Shown one piece after another: positions 1 through 9,740 of a DNA stretch of 64,000 nucleotides. The notes under the pieces were generated by a model. It did not search any database. It worked only from the letters and a program-made list of their open reading frames with translations, and was not told where the DNA came from. Numbering within the stretch: position 1 is the first letter of the stretch; each line of letters begins with the position of its first letter. Position numbers and translations under genes: made by a program. Origin of the DNA: Coniella vitis (taxonomy: Eukaryota; Ascomycota; Sordariomycetes; Diaporthales; Schizoparmaceae). The DNA lies in the NCBI GenBank assembly GCA_011317545.1, contig WUJK01000004.1, positions 3,418,501 through 3,482,500 on the forward strand. Reading direction: 5' to 3'.

Positions 1-977
1 GACAACCACCGGTTGCCTCGGGCCTCTATGGGCGGTGGAGGCGAGTCTCGCGTCCAGGGAGGACGAGGATCGGCGGTGGTTGGCTGGTAAAAGGGATTCG
101 GGTGGAGGCTTAGGTGTTCTAATTGGCACTTGTCATCGTATATGAGCTCGAGCAGTTCAAAGGGCAAGGACTTGAGTGACATCTGCGACAAAGTCAGCTC
201 TTTAAGGTTCTTGAGCTTGAGGATGGCTGCTGGTAATTCATTCAATTGGTTGCCACGCAGACTCAGGGTTCTTATGCAGTCGAGGTCAAAGAGGCTCCTG
301 GGAAGACGAGTGAGACGGTTGCCGAAGAGAAAGAGGTTGAGTTCTGGTTCCTGGCGGGAGAAAGGCACGCCTCTAGCGACGACGGGAATACACTCAAACT
401 CGGACAAGAGGGCGATGGTGTCGTTTGAGATGTCCTCCAGCCCGAGACCGCTGCGGCGCATCAGCCATGTTGGCCTTTTGGCATTCGTGACGACATGATC
501 CGGCTTAGACCAAGCAAGTACTTACGATAAGTCGATATACTCGTCCCCACGGTCAATGTAGCGCTGGATCCGCCTCCGGGCCTCGGCTTCTGCTGGAGAC
601 AGGCCGGAGGGCTGAGAGGCCCGTGCGAATTTTAAAGGGGTGGCATGGAAACACAAGTCGTCAAGAATGTCGTCAATGGAAGAGGCATCGCTGCCCATGT
701 AGACACCGCTGTCGGACTGGCGCACAAGCTTGCGCTTGGTCACAGGGGCAGCGCGGTCCACGGGACGTTGTCTGTCCCATGTGCCAATGTACTGCTTTTT
801 GCGGCGGTCTTGTGTGTAGTTCTCGACAGCCGGATCGTCGTCGCTAGAGAAGATGGCTGGTTCGCTCGAATCTGAAAGGACAAGTGACGCAACGCTTTGC
901 TTCCTGTCGACCAAGCGCAGCGCCGCAAGGCGAGGCGAATGCGAAGGAAGCGTAGGCTCATCCTGATTGTCTGCCAT
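1..977 (-). CDS. Leucine-rich-repeat protein, 3' end cut by window edge
   Basis: Two exons are visible: 526-977 and 1-450, joined across a 75-bp intron (451-525; donor GTAAGT, acceptor CGCAG). The ATG is at 977 and about 300 residues are readable before the window ends. The first ~120 residues are polar and disordered, with an acidic SSDDD-type stretch. Just before the intron comes a segment ending YIDLS, and the reading continues across the splice into a leucine-rich-repeat series in exon 2 (for example LFLFGNRLTRLP, TLSLRGNQLNELP and ELTLSQMSLKSLP), with the LxxLxLxxNxLxxLP spacing typical of LRRs. LRR proteins of this kind are protein-protein interaction scaffolds; the partner and cellular role cannot be read here. 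The in-frame splice that lines up the repeats strongly supports the model. The C-terminus lies outside the window. Confidence 0.85.
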
Positions 978-2189
978 CTTCTATACAAGAGGCTGGGCGA
1001 TTGCGCGGCCTCAATTCAGTCTTCAATTTCAATTGCACTTCCAGAGGCTGGGCGGTCAATGTTGAGGGTGCGCGGCTTGATGCGTCCTAAAGTGGTCTCG
1101 GTCGCCTGGTTGTGCATCAACCCGCGTCCGGACCCCTTTTTGTCGTTGGATTGCGCCGGATTTATAAGATGGCATACGTCGCAGGTTCTTGGAGTTGGCG
1201 GCACTGGGCAAGGCTGATTGTTGGCAAAGAGGCCCAGTCGCGTGTAGTCCGGAACGGCGAGGACGACGCGTTTATATCTCACAGTGCGCATGTGACTAAT
1301 CGGCACTCACATCGTCCATCTGGGGTGTAAGTCGTCAGGGCGAGTGACGTGGTTATCCGCTATCTAGGTACCTGGGTACGTGCTCTTAAACCATGCTCAC
1401 ATACTATAAAGTACCCAGAAAGTGCTGCATTTTCCCCAAGCATTGCCATGTTTATTTGTGCATTACAGGTTTGCAAGTAGATAATTCTTACATCTATAGA
1501 ACCATAATAAGCCAAAGTGAAGGTACCATGGGTGTAATTACTTTATCATTAGAATACAACCAGTTTCCCGACAGAATCAACCGCACCACCATACTGAGAT
1601 CAAGCGTCAATCGGAATGCATGCCAACATCTTTTACTTTGAACTTGGTCCCGCATAGCTGTTTCTTGACGACTCCTAGGACCGTCGAAGTGGTAATTCTG
1701 CAGATCGGTTATCCAACCAGCAAGGCAATATAGGTTGACAGGGTATGCAACATTCTCCGCGAACTCTTTCTCGCCATTATCCCCTTGCTAATTACTCCAA
1801 GGAGTTCTGACTCTGCAGTCCAGTGCAGTGCAATGGACGGAATTCAACAAGCTGGCGAGAGGGAGAAGCAGGTGGTCAGACATACCCAAGTCAATGTGCT
1901 GTTGAAGGATGCAAGAGAAGGCACTGGTGCACAGAATTGACTGGCATATTCTTCCGCTCATGTGCAGGTCATCAATGCCTGGCCTGATCTTTCCAGAGTA
2001 TTTTATGCTTGATGACTTGGTTTGGGGGACAAGCTATAGTTTGCAGTATCTCGATAGGACACTTGGTTAGAATTAATATTAGACAATATGTATAACGAAT
2101 CCTAGGTCGCGTGCGCTTCCAAAACCCACCCACTGAATTACACAACCGTGCTGGGCCTGGAACCAAACACTTGAGTACGCTTGGTATCA
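978..2189. other. Intergenic region, no gene seen
   Basis: Only short unrelated open frames are present, none with a recognisable family motif or convincing splice pattern. It holds the presumed promoter of the LRR gene on the minus strand and, near 1365-1380, a TAGGTACCT-like palindrome. Confidence 0.6.
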
Positions 2190-3450
2190 ATCCCTCTTGT
2201 CACCACTGGGCAAGATATTGACATGGCGCCGCAAATTTATCCAGTCACCGCCGATCGGTATTCAAAGCTTGCTTTGGTTTCAAATGCCACCTACCTCGCC
2301 CTTAGGACTGCCTATAGGATACCTAAGGCAGAGACTTCCCTTGGCCAAGGATCTCGGTGCTAATATCATTATAATGGGCCTTATCACAGCCCTCGGTTCA
2401 ATAGCCAAGCACTGGGCTGCACTCGTCACTCTACAGGCAACTGCCTCGGATGGGCATGTGGTTTGATAAATTCGGCATGGGCACCAGGCCGGGCGCGCTG
2501 GCAAGCTTTGGGTTCCAGCACTATTCGAGCAAAGCTTTTGCGCCATTGCGAATTATATTCCTCTTCTCTAGCCTCGTCACCATTGTTGGCGTGCTGGTAA
2601 TGCTGATCGTGCCAGATGGTTGCACGTCGTGCAAGTTCCTCAGGCAACGACGAAAGAACTTGCGCAATTGAAAAGCTGCGGGAGAGTAAGATGGGGATCA
2701 GGTACAAGCCCTTCAAGTCCTACTAGGCCTGGCAGTGTCTGCCAGTTTGTCAATGATGGCTCATCAAGTTCGATCACCACCTTTGTTCAACTTATCAGGC
2801 AGCGCCGTGTGCTTATTCCAAGCGACTATCATCAAAGGTTTGAGGTATTCCGCAGAGGTCACGGCCCTCTTGTCGGTTCAGTTGTGTGCCATTGCAGCCA
2901 GACTCGTCCTCACCACGTCATACCTGGCGAGCCGCTATAGTTGACGTCTGTTTCAGTAGGCGGCTCATACTAGCCTTTGAGCCGGGGACAAGAACGGAAC
3001 AAAGATTACAGAGAATCTCTGACCGTTATCATCAGGCAGGCCCAACCTCTCCTTATTGTGCTCGTATGGAAGGACCAACCTAGGACACACTAAGAAAATG
3101 ACCATGAATGCATGGTGCTCATGCCATTATGCGAGCCCGAAGAAACTTGAGACCACAACCTAGACACATGTGGCGCTGTCATCAGAAATCCCGTGCGTCG
3201 GCAAGATCGTTGACCCATTGGCCTTCCTAGGCGCTGATGCGCTCTAGTACATGCCGACCAAGGTTGGGATCGTTGCGACAAATGGCATCGCATATATGGC
3301 GACTTTGGCCTTCATGCTGTCCTACGCCTGGGGAAAAATAAGAGAAGGGACCGACTACGCGTTAAGCACCAGGAGAAATGCGAATTCGTCAATTGACTGA
3401 GAGCGAAAATTTGGAGTTTCGCGTAAGCTGCTCAGTCCTGAAGCGCTTCA
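2190..3450 (+). pseudogene. Decayed MFS transporter of the allantoate permease (Dal5) type
   Basis: Short pieces in different frames line up in order with a Dal5-family major facilitator. Around 2310-2430 is PIGYLRQRLPLAKDLG followed by a hydrophobic helix, matching the PxGYLLQRLPLGK block of transmembrane helices 2-3. Around 2455-2620 is a frame with FQHYSSKAFAPLRIIFLF and then a helix ending MLIVPD, matching the helix 6 region (PWRILFL...FLPD). Around 2740-2935 pieces match the start of the second half (SSSITTFVQLI; FQATIIKGLRYSA; YLASR). Around 3330-3415 are KNKRRDRL and LTESENLEFR, matching the usual cytosolic tail (ENKRRD...LTDxEN). Frameshifts and stops separate all of them, and part of the helix 3-5 region is missing. 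No intact reading frame can be assembled, so this is a relic of a nitrogen-compound permease gene. The substrate of the ancestor is not known. Confidence 0.72.
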
Positions 3451-3843
3451 AAATGCATGGCTGATGCATTGTTCAACAGCATCGGTCATGACTTTTGCGT
3501 CTAGGGCTATTGTTCATGCGAATGCAGTCCACACGTCCACACGTCCACAACGAAAGCTGTAATTCTGGTTTGCATTTCGACCGCGAGTCGGCGGGCCTGC
3601 GTGCTCCGTTTCCAAAGTGGACGAAATCCAGCCGTGCTGGAAACTGCCACCAGAGTTGCGAGTCACATGTTTATTAGTGCAACCGCAAACTGTGCTTGCG
3701 CTTGCCACTCATGTGCATCGTATTCACAATGTGCTCTTTCGAAGAAGCGAGACCTGCACGAAGCCCCTGCCTCTGTAATGGCGTTGCGAGTGGTGTAAGA
3801 ATGGTAACAAAGACGTAGTAAGGTGTCTTCTGCTAGGCCGCCT
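3451..3843. other. Intergenic region, nothing recognised
   Basis: This lies between the tail of the MFS relic and the 3' end of the phosducin-like gene. It contains a short ACACGTCCAC direct duplication near 3531-3549 and no supported gene. Confidence 0.5.
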
Positions 3844-4687
3844 TTAATCCCAGTCATCGTCGGAATCATCAGCAGCTGGTTTGCTGGTTTTGATTGTCTT
3901 GTTGCCTGACCGCCTCTCCTCCGCAGCGTCCTCCGCGGCTCTCCGCCTCTTCAATATTCTCATGTCGTTATCTTTAACAGCGCCAACCTCCACCAGGATC
4001 TTGTCCAAGTCCAACATGCTAAAGCGAACACCACCGACCGTGACCAGAGTTACAACCTGCTTGACAATGTCACCGTTCTTGTAAATCAATATTGTTGGGC
4101 AGTTCCGCTCGGGATAGTTCTCGATGGCCTGAGAAGCCCGCATCTCGCAGAACTTGACGTCGCCATACTCCTTTGCAGCCTGCTTCCACAAATCGGAGAG
4201 CACCCTGGACTCAACATTCGTACCCGCTGAGGAAGTCAAATTCACGAGAACGGGCCCCTTATGCGATGCCTCTGTCACCTCACGCTGATAGTCTGGTTTC
4301 GAGAGAGGGTAGACGCTGCCATGCACAGATTTGGTCTGGACGGCGCTGAGCTCGGCCATGCGCTTCTGGCGATATTGTTCGAGAAAGTCGTCATCTTCGT
4401 CGTCCTCGAGCTCATCTAGTTCGTCGAGATCCTTGCCCTCGAGTCTGTTTTCGTGCGCAAGTCGTCTGGCTTCGAGAATGGCTTCCTCGATCATGGGAGT
4501 AGGGCTCGGCGGTTTCTCAGGGATAACGCCATGTTTGCGGAGAATGTCGTTCCTGTCACACTCTCGAGTTAGGTCTGCTGCTTGCACGAAAGCCACGAGA
4601 TCCCGCAGCGTGCCACACCTACCATTCTGTGTCAGCATTTGGGTCATCGATAGGCACGGCTATCCGCTGGTCTCCTGGAGCTGCCAT
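3844..4687 (-). CDS. Phosducin-like protein (Plp2 / PDCL3 class)
   Basis: Two exons, 4623-4687 and 3844-4552, with a 70-bp intron (4553-4622, donor GTAGGT, acceptor GACAG), give 257 residues. The start MAAPGDQR at 4687 is chosen because the splice joins ...DPNADTEW directly to NDILRKHGVIPEKPP, the conserved N-terminal block of this family. Then come a charged helix with an acidic run (EDDEDDDF), a thioredoxin-like domain without a redox CxxC (roughly residues 100-210; it includes VKFCEMRAS, NCPTILIYKNGDIVKQ and a GVRF.. segment) and an acidic tail ending DDSDDDWD. Family members are cytosolic co-chaperones that bind the CCT/TRiC chaperonin and help fold actin, tubulin and G-beta subunits; yeast Plp2 is essential. 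It is divergent from the eS27 gene, with about 0.8 kb between the start codons. Confidence 0.93.
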
Positions 4688-5493
4688 GTTTGTGTGTGTC
4701 GATTGGGATCTTGCTCGGTAGCGTGCAAGGCGGACGCTGATCGACGGTATGCTCAAGCAGGCGCTGGGGATACTTGGCTTGCTGCCTGCTGAAAGTCGAC
4801 GCGAACAACTGCCACTCGCAGTCGTCAAGGAACTGGAAATATAGCTCTACAGACGCAGTGAGATCGTAGCGTAAGGCGCAGGTGCGGAAGCAGATGTCGT
4901 ATTTGGGGCTGCGTGCAATGGCTCTCGAGATGGTCCTCGGTATCGTGAAAGGAGTTGCGAATGCATAAGTATTTCCCCCCTACAACGCATACACAGCTAC
5001 TGTACCTATGACCGCCGGGCGACGGACCCCACAGCGGGGCCGAAGCAGCGCTGCTAGGGGCTCCTGGGCATCCCCTCGCTCGCAATGAGCCAGACCCTGG
5101 CCCGGCGTGGCCCGAGCTCTGCTGCAGATGAGCTCAGAAAAGACCGGACCCATAATACTTTTATTGATTGGCTGCAAATCACGTGTGGCGACTGCCCTAA
5201 GCCAAGTGCCTCTGGGGCCGCAGTGTATTGGGGTAGGCGCTGGTTGCTGCGTGCCAGTCGGCAGCGCTGGGTGGCCCTTTCGCCTCCCAGCTGGCCAGAA
5301 GTGCTAACTCCACCTGCAAACTCGAACCCGAAACGAACTTTTTCCCTCCGCCACTCCCCGCGAGACCTCTGTCCATCGACACTCAACCATCGACAATCAA
5401 TTCAACGACCTCTTTCTCGTCGTCAAAGATCTCGTCACCTCAAGTCCACCTTAAGGTCCCACTCTCGTCAAGTTATCGACAAAATCAGCCAAG
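4688..5493. promoter_or_regulatory. Divergent intergenic/promoter region of phosducin-like and eS27 genes
   Basis: No open frame here is convincing. The last ~170 bases before the eS27 start are rich in CT tracts (for example 5336-5400), typical of the transcription start region and leader of highly expressed fungal genes. No individual factor site is assigned. Confidence 0.45.
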
Positions 5494-6209
5494 ATGGTAA
5501 GCCGATGACTCCATCTTGCCAATGACCCTGCCGTCTTCCGTTGCTGCTCGTGCCTGCAATCTGTGGGAAGCAGTGTGCGCCCACGCGAGTTCCATGCCAG
5601 CCTCCATCGACACTCAACACCATGGACCCACGCCGCCTCAAGTCACCGATATGAAGACTGGAAGAGGTTGGAAGGATAGCTGGGCTGCACCTTGATGCAT
5701 GTCTGCTGATGGCCTGGCACGGGCACAGCATGAACAACAACCGGAAGACTGTTGACTACACCGTCGCCATCACCATTCAAATACATTGGTGCACACGACA
5801 TCGTTTTATCGACTACATATGCTAACACGGCCTGTTCCTACTGTAGGTTCTCGCTGTCGACCTCCTGAACCCCAGCCCTGCTGCTGAGGCCAAGAAGCAC
5901 AAGCTCAAGGTACGGATCCTACCATGTCGTCATGAAGAAGCCTGATATCTTCCCTGACTCTGGGATGGGCCTCTGGTGGCAACAACACTGCTATTCACTC
6001 TTGCTAACTGGCTCATGACTTTATAGACTCTTGTGCCTGCTCCCCGCTCCTTCTTCATGGACGTCAAGTGCCCCGGCTGCTTCACCATCACCACCGTCTT
6101 CTCCCACGCCCAGACCGTTGTTATCTGCCAGGGCTGCACAACTGTCCTTTGCCAACCCACCGGTGGTAAGGCCCGTCTGACCGAGGGCTGCTCTTTCCGC
6201 AGAAAGTAG
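5494..6209 (+). CDS. rps27: 40S ribosomal protein eS27
   Basis: Three exons: 5494-5496 (the ATG alone), 5847-5909 and 6027-6209. The introns are 350 bp (donor GTAAGC, acceptor CTGTAG) and 117 bp (donor GTACGG, acceptor TTATAG). The product is 82 residues, the same length as yeast Rps27. It starts MVLAVDLLNPSP and carries the C4 zinc-binding motif CPGC (Cys37, Cys40) ... CQGC (Cys56, Cys59), ending in a basic CSFRRK tail. eS27 is a small-subunit ribosomal protein involved in 18S rRNA maturation. Splitting the gene directly after the start codon is a common arrangement in ribosomal protein genes. The unusually long first intron could carry regulatory sequence, but I saw no convincing snoRNA in either intron. 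Confidence 0.97.
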
Positions 6210-8437
6210 ATGCTTCACGGCATCCTGCTTCCTCTCCTTGACGGCTGTTTACGACAAGAACAATGGCAACAATCATGGGATTGGCACATCGGACACCACA
6301 AGATGCAAGGACATGGACTCGACGACATGGGTGACAATAGCACCCGGGGCGTACATTGGGCAAATAAGCAAAATGGTGTTGGGCCGACCTTGTATTGCGG
6401 GTAGAAGATGGAACATCCAAAATTCAACCTCGATTGAACAAAAAACGGGGGGTGGCGTTTGGGGTCCGGATATCTTGCATCAACGAATCGATTTTCTGTT
6501 TCGGTTTTCTCCCACACACATAGTGCCGTGCGCGGAGTAGGAAGATGACTTGGTGGCCGTGGTCGTGTTCGTGTTTTGAACGTGCTGTGTTGTTGCTGCT
6601 ACTGCTTCTTGCGTCGCCAGCGTGACGAGGATATGCTGTGGTACTTTACTGGATGGATAGCCGGAAAATGGGGCATTATCTCACACGAGCGTTCTCAAGC
6701 GCAGTCTGCCATGGTTTTGATGTGATGCCAGCCAGCATAGACCCTGGCATTGGCCGGACTGGCTTCTTGCTGCAACGTGATGATGAGGGGTGCCTTGCCC
6801 AAATGAGACTCCGTTGTGTCTATGTTTGCCGGGCTTCTGGAAAAGCGTCTCGCTTTTCGCTGATGCCAAATTCATGTACTCACGCAACACGGATTCTAGA
6901 GACTTTGTTTATATCTATGGTTATTGGGATACTTGTGACACAGCATTCTTCAAGGGCTCTTCGGATGTCGAGTCTGGGTATGTATGTATGTATGTATGTA
7001 TGTATGTATGTGTATACTCTACCCCGTTGTATCACGTGCCTGTTGTTTTGCTAGGCTTGCAGGCTTGCCAAGCCCATCTGGGGGATCAAGTCTATGATTC
7101 AGTAAAGTGCGGGGATTTGGGAAATGGTGTGGATGCGAAGTCGTGCTCACGATGGAGGGGAACACTTGCAAACCTTATGTTGGTATGGTCAACGTTCCCA
7201 TTGCCTGCTCAATGCCCTTGCTTGTAAAGTGCGGTTCTCGAAGCATATCTGCAATATGTACCACGAACCTCACTCCATGGCCCTTCTTGGCCTCCTTTCC
7301 CATGGTAGCTGATCTTGGGTATACTGGTATCTTGGGATTCTTGCCCAGACACTCAGCCTTTGTCAAAGTAGTATTGGCCTCCTGTTCTGTCGATATTCAC
7401 AAAGTAACTTCATCCAGTAGAAATCTTCGGAAGTGACAGCTTGTTTGTTCACCAATTCATGTTGCTCTTCAGCATTTAAAGCCTTCCTAGGTAAACCACT
7501 TACCCCGACTTGACCCCAATTCGGCCAATAGTGCGTTGAGCTTTTTTTGGCTGAAAACGCGAGTGCAACGCCAGACTGACGCGCTCAGCCGGGGAGCTAG
7601 TGCTAAAGTCCCCCATTAGCAACAGGCCTGGAAGAGCCCAACAGGCCCCGCCCGCTTTCCACATCCCACTCCTATGTACACTCTCTGTCAGCTCTATATC
7701 ACCTCACCCTATCACGGCTCTGCCGTTTGTGACCACCTGCTCCTCAGGAGTCAGCCTGCATTCACAAGCGAAGAAAGCACCCCGGCTTTTCCTTCCTCTT
7801 GCACCTTTTGTATTTACAGATGCAACCAACCCTGACTCTTTAATTCCTCCACTCGCTACTCCGTCACAACAAAGCAACCACCGTCCGTCATCTCTTCCAA
7901 GAATAACCGATGCTGATAGCAGCCCCTTTCTGCTTCCTCGCCCATTCTCGTGCCCCTTCTCAGGCTTGGCCGCATTGGTCGACTCTTGCTCAGGCCCACG
8001 ACCAGACCTACTCATACAACAACATTCGGCGGTGGTACATCGAGCCGTCTCCATCGTGGACGCAGTCCTCAATCCATCAATAAATGAAAGAACAACCCAC
8101 CTCGGATCCCCACTCGCCCGCATCGGTTACCAGACACTCGCAACCCTACAAATCGGCCACTTGCGGCTGTGCAACGAATCCTCGACCACGTCACTGGCGC
8201 AGGGCCCGCAAGACACATTGATTTTTCCGGACTTCAGCTACGAGGGTCTACTTCGTCTATCCTTCTTCGTCCTACAATTCGATATATTCTCTCCAGACCT
8301 CAGCCGCTATTTCCTCGTCACCTGCTCAACCGAGACACAGCTACTCTGATCCAAGATCTGTACAACCGAGATCGACCTGTACCCCGTCTCCTGAGCAGAC
8401 AGACGAGACAATTTGTTACGCACACACGACCGGCGGA
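6210..8437. other. Intergenic region and long leader of the RNR-inhibitor gene
   Basis: About 2.2 kb without a supported gene. The left part is the eS27 3' flank and contains a GTAT microsatellite (6978-7011). The right part (about 7600-8437) is C/T-rich and open over long stretches in more than one frame. That is the composition of a fungal 5' leader, and the long open frame there has no family features. Confidence 0.5.
6978..7011. repeat. (GTAT)n microsatellite
   Basis: About eight tandem copies of GTAT, ending in GTGTATAC, in the 3' flank of the eS27 gene. Confidence 0.95.
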
Positions 8438-9265
8438 ATGTCTGCGCCACGAACGAAGCGCCAATTTGCTGGTGCCGCCAGTGATCCGGCTCAACGCCAA
8501 ATCACGTCCTTCTTCCAGCACGCAACCGACCAAACAATCGCATCCTCCACCCCCACTGTCTCCGACTCCAATACACACTCGCGGCCTGTCCTGCCAGCAT
8601 CAACCCAAGCCAACCTCCTCAACGTGGGTATGCGCGTCCGCAAGTCTGTCCCAGAGGGCTACAAGACTGGCTCCTACAGCGCCTTCAGCCTCTTCGTCGA
8701 TGCCAAAGAGCGACAACCTGCTGCCCCTCCCGCCACGTGCGCATCGTCATATACTAACACTCAACGAGAACTGCTTCCCTTTTGCGGCATCAACAAAGTC
8801 GGCGGTCTCTCGTCGCAGCCTGCGGACCCCCTTTCCACCGAATTCACTCCTACCGTTGACGATATTCCCTCACTAAGTGCCAGCCAGGCCTCTGTGATCA
8901 GCAACACAAGTGTGCCGAGCATCATCTCCGACACTGTTCGCAGCAGAAAGCGCAGCTTTGATGATGATAATGGGGAAGACGACACACCTTCGGTATCGAG
9001 TTGCTTACAGGTTCCCAGTGGGGAGTGGATGGACGGTCAGGTCAGCCCTCGAAGCTTGGTCCCCATCGGCTGGGAGAATACGCGGGTCATGGCCGTTCCC
9101 AAGAAGCTGCGTCGTAGCCCGACAGATACGTCTGGCTACCACATGAGTGCAGACAAGAAGGCTCTTGCCCAGCTGGGGCAAGAAAATATGATGTTGGATG
9201 ACGATTTCCCCGATGCAGACTTCCTCGACTACAGGTTGCTCACTGATGACGCTATGGAGATTTGA
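8438..9265 (+). CDS. Ribonucleotide reductase inhibitor, Spd1/Dif1 (Hug-motif) family
   Basis: Single exon, 275 residues, ATG at 8438. Near residues 64-78 it has GMRVRKSVPEGYKTG, the Hug-type motif shared by S. pombe Spd1 and yeast Dif1/Sml1-related proteins, which restrain ribonucleotide reductase by direct binding or by holding its small subunit in the nucleus. Residues 19-26 read QRQITSFF, a match to the PCNA-binding PIP-box consensus (QxxIxxFF); in Spd1 such a site couples destruction to PCNA via CRL4-Cdt2. The middle is Ser/Thr-rich and disordered, with a possible basic cluster RSRKR near residue 168. The C-terminus is acidic (MLDDDFPDADFLDYR). The likely role is cell-cycle and damage control of dNTP supply. 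The family call rests on the motif; the destruction route is inference. Confidence 0.85.
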   Translation: MSAPRTKRQFAGAASDPAQRQITSFFQHATDQTIASSTPTVSDSNTHSRPVLPASTQANLLNVGMRVRKSVPEGYKTGSYSAFSLFVDAKERQPAAPPATCASSYTNTQRELLPFCGINKVGGLSSQPADPLSTEFTPTVDDIPSLSASQASVISNTSVPSIISDTVRSRKRSFDDDNGEDDTPSVSSCLQVPSGEWMDGQVSPRSLVPIGWENTRVMAVPKKLRRSPTDTSGYHMSADKKALAQLGQENMMLDDDFPDADFLDYRLLTDDAMEI

Positions 9266-9740
9266 GGCCATCAAATGGAGCCAGAGGCTCGTGGCCATCT
9301 ATCTATTCTGTTGTGTATTGGTTGGTTGAAGTAAGAAAAGGAGAAAGCGTTTGAGGTTTCTGGGAGCTGGAGTTTGACTTGGTATTTGTGTGCATAAGCA
9401 TTAGCGCGGGCGTTGCAGAAAAGAAGGGGCATTCCTGATTTGGGATTTTGTTTAACTGAGCGCTGGATATGATTGGTTTTTATTGGGTCTATAACGGAGA
9501 ATAAGGACTGTTATCAAGTCTCGGTTGTGTTATTCCCCATCCATTCCCCCTACATTGTCCCGGTAATTTCTGTGTGTCAGTGATCTACACCCATAGCATG
9601 CTTTAGATATTGCTAAGCCCATACATGCGCCTGATCGCTTTCAGACCATCTCTAGTAATGTCACAGTAGTATTCCTCACCTACCAATGATCACCAAGGAG
9701 CCTATAGATGATGGGTTAAAGTAAGGAGAGCAGTCGTTTG
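9266..9740. other. Convergent intergenic region
   Basis: This is the 3' flanks of two convergent genes. It is T-rich with no open frame of note. Confidence 0.6.

Noticed and set aside
1016..1306. Minus-strand 96-codon frame upstream of the LRR gene
   Set aside because: No recognisable features and no splice continuation.
2190..3450. RIP as the cause of the MFS pseudogene
   Set aside because: CpA and TpG are abundant there; the damage is mainly indels.
5497..6026. Possible box C/D snoRNA in the eS27 introns
   Set aside because: D-box-like CTGA strings exist, but no correctly placed RUGAUGA C box or terminal stem.
7600..8349. 249-codon open frame before the RNR-inhibitor gene
   Set aside because: It begins with a non-ATG codon, overlaps other open frames and looks like C/T-rich leader sequence.
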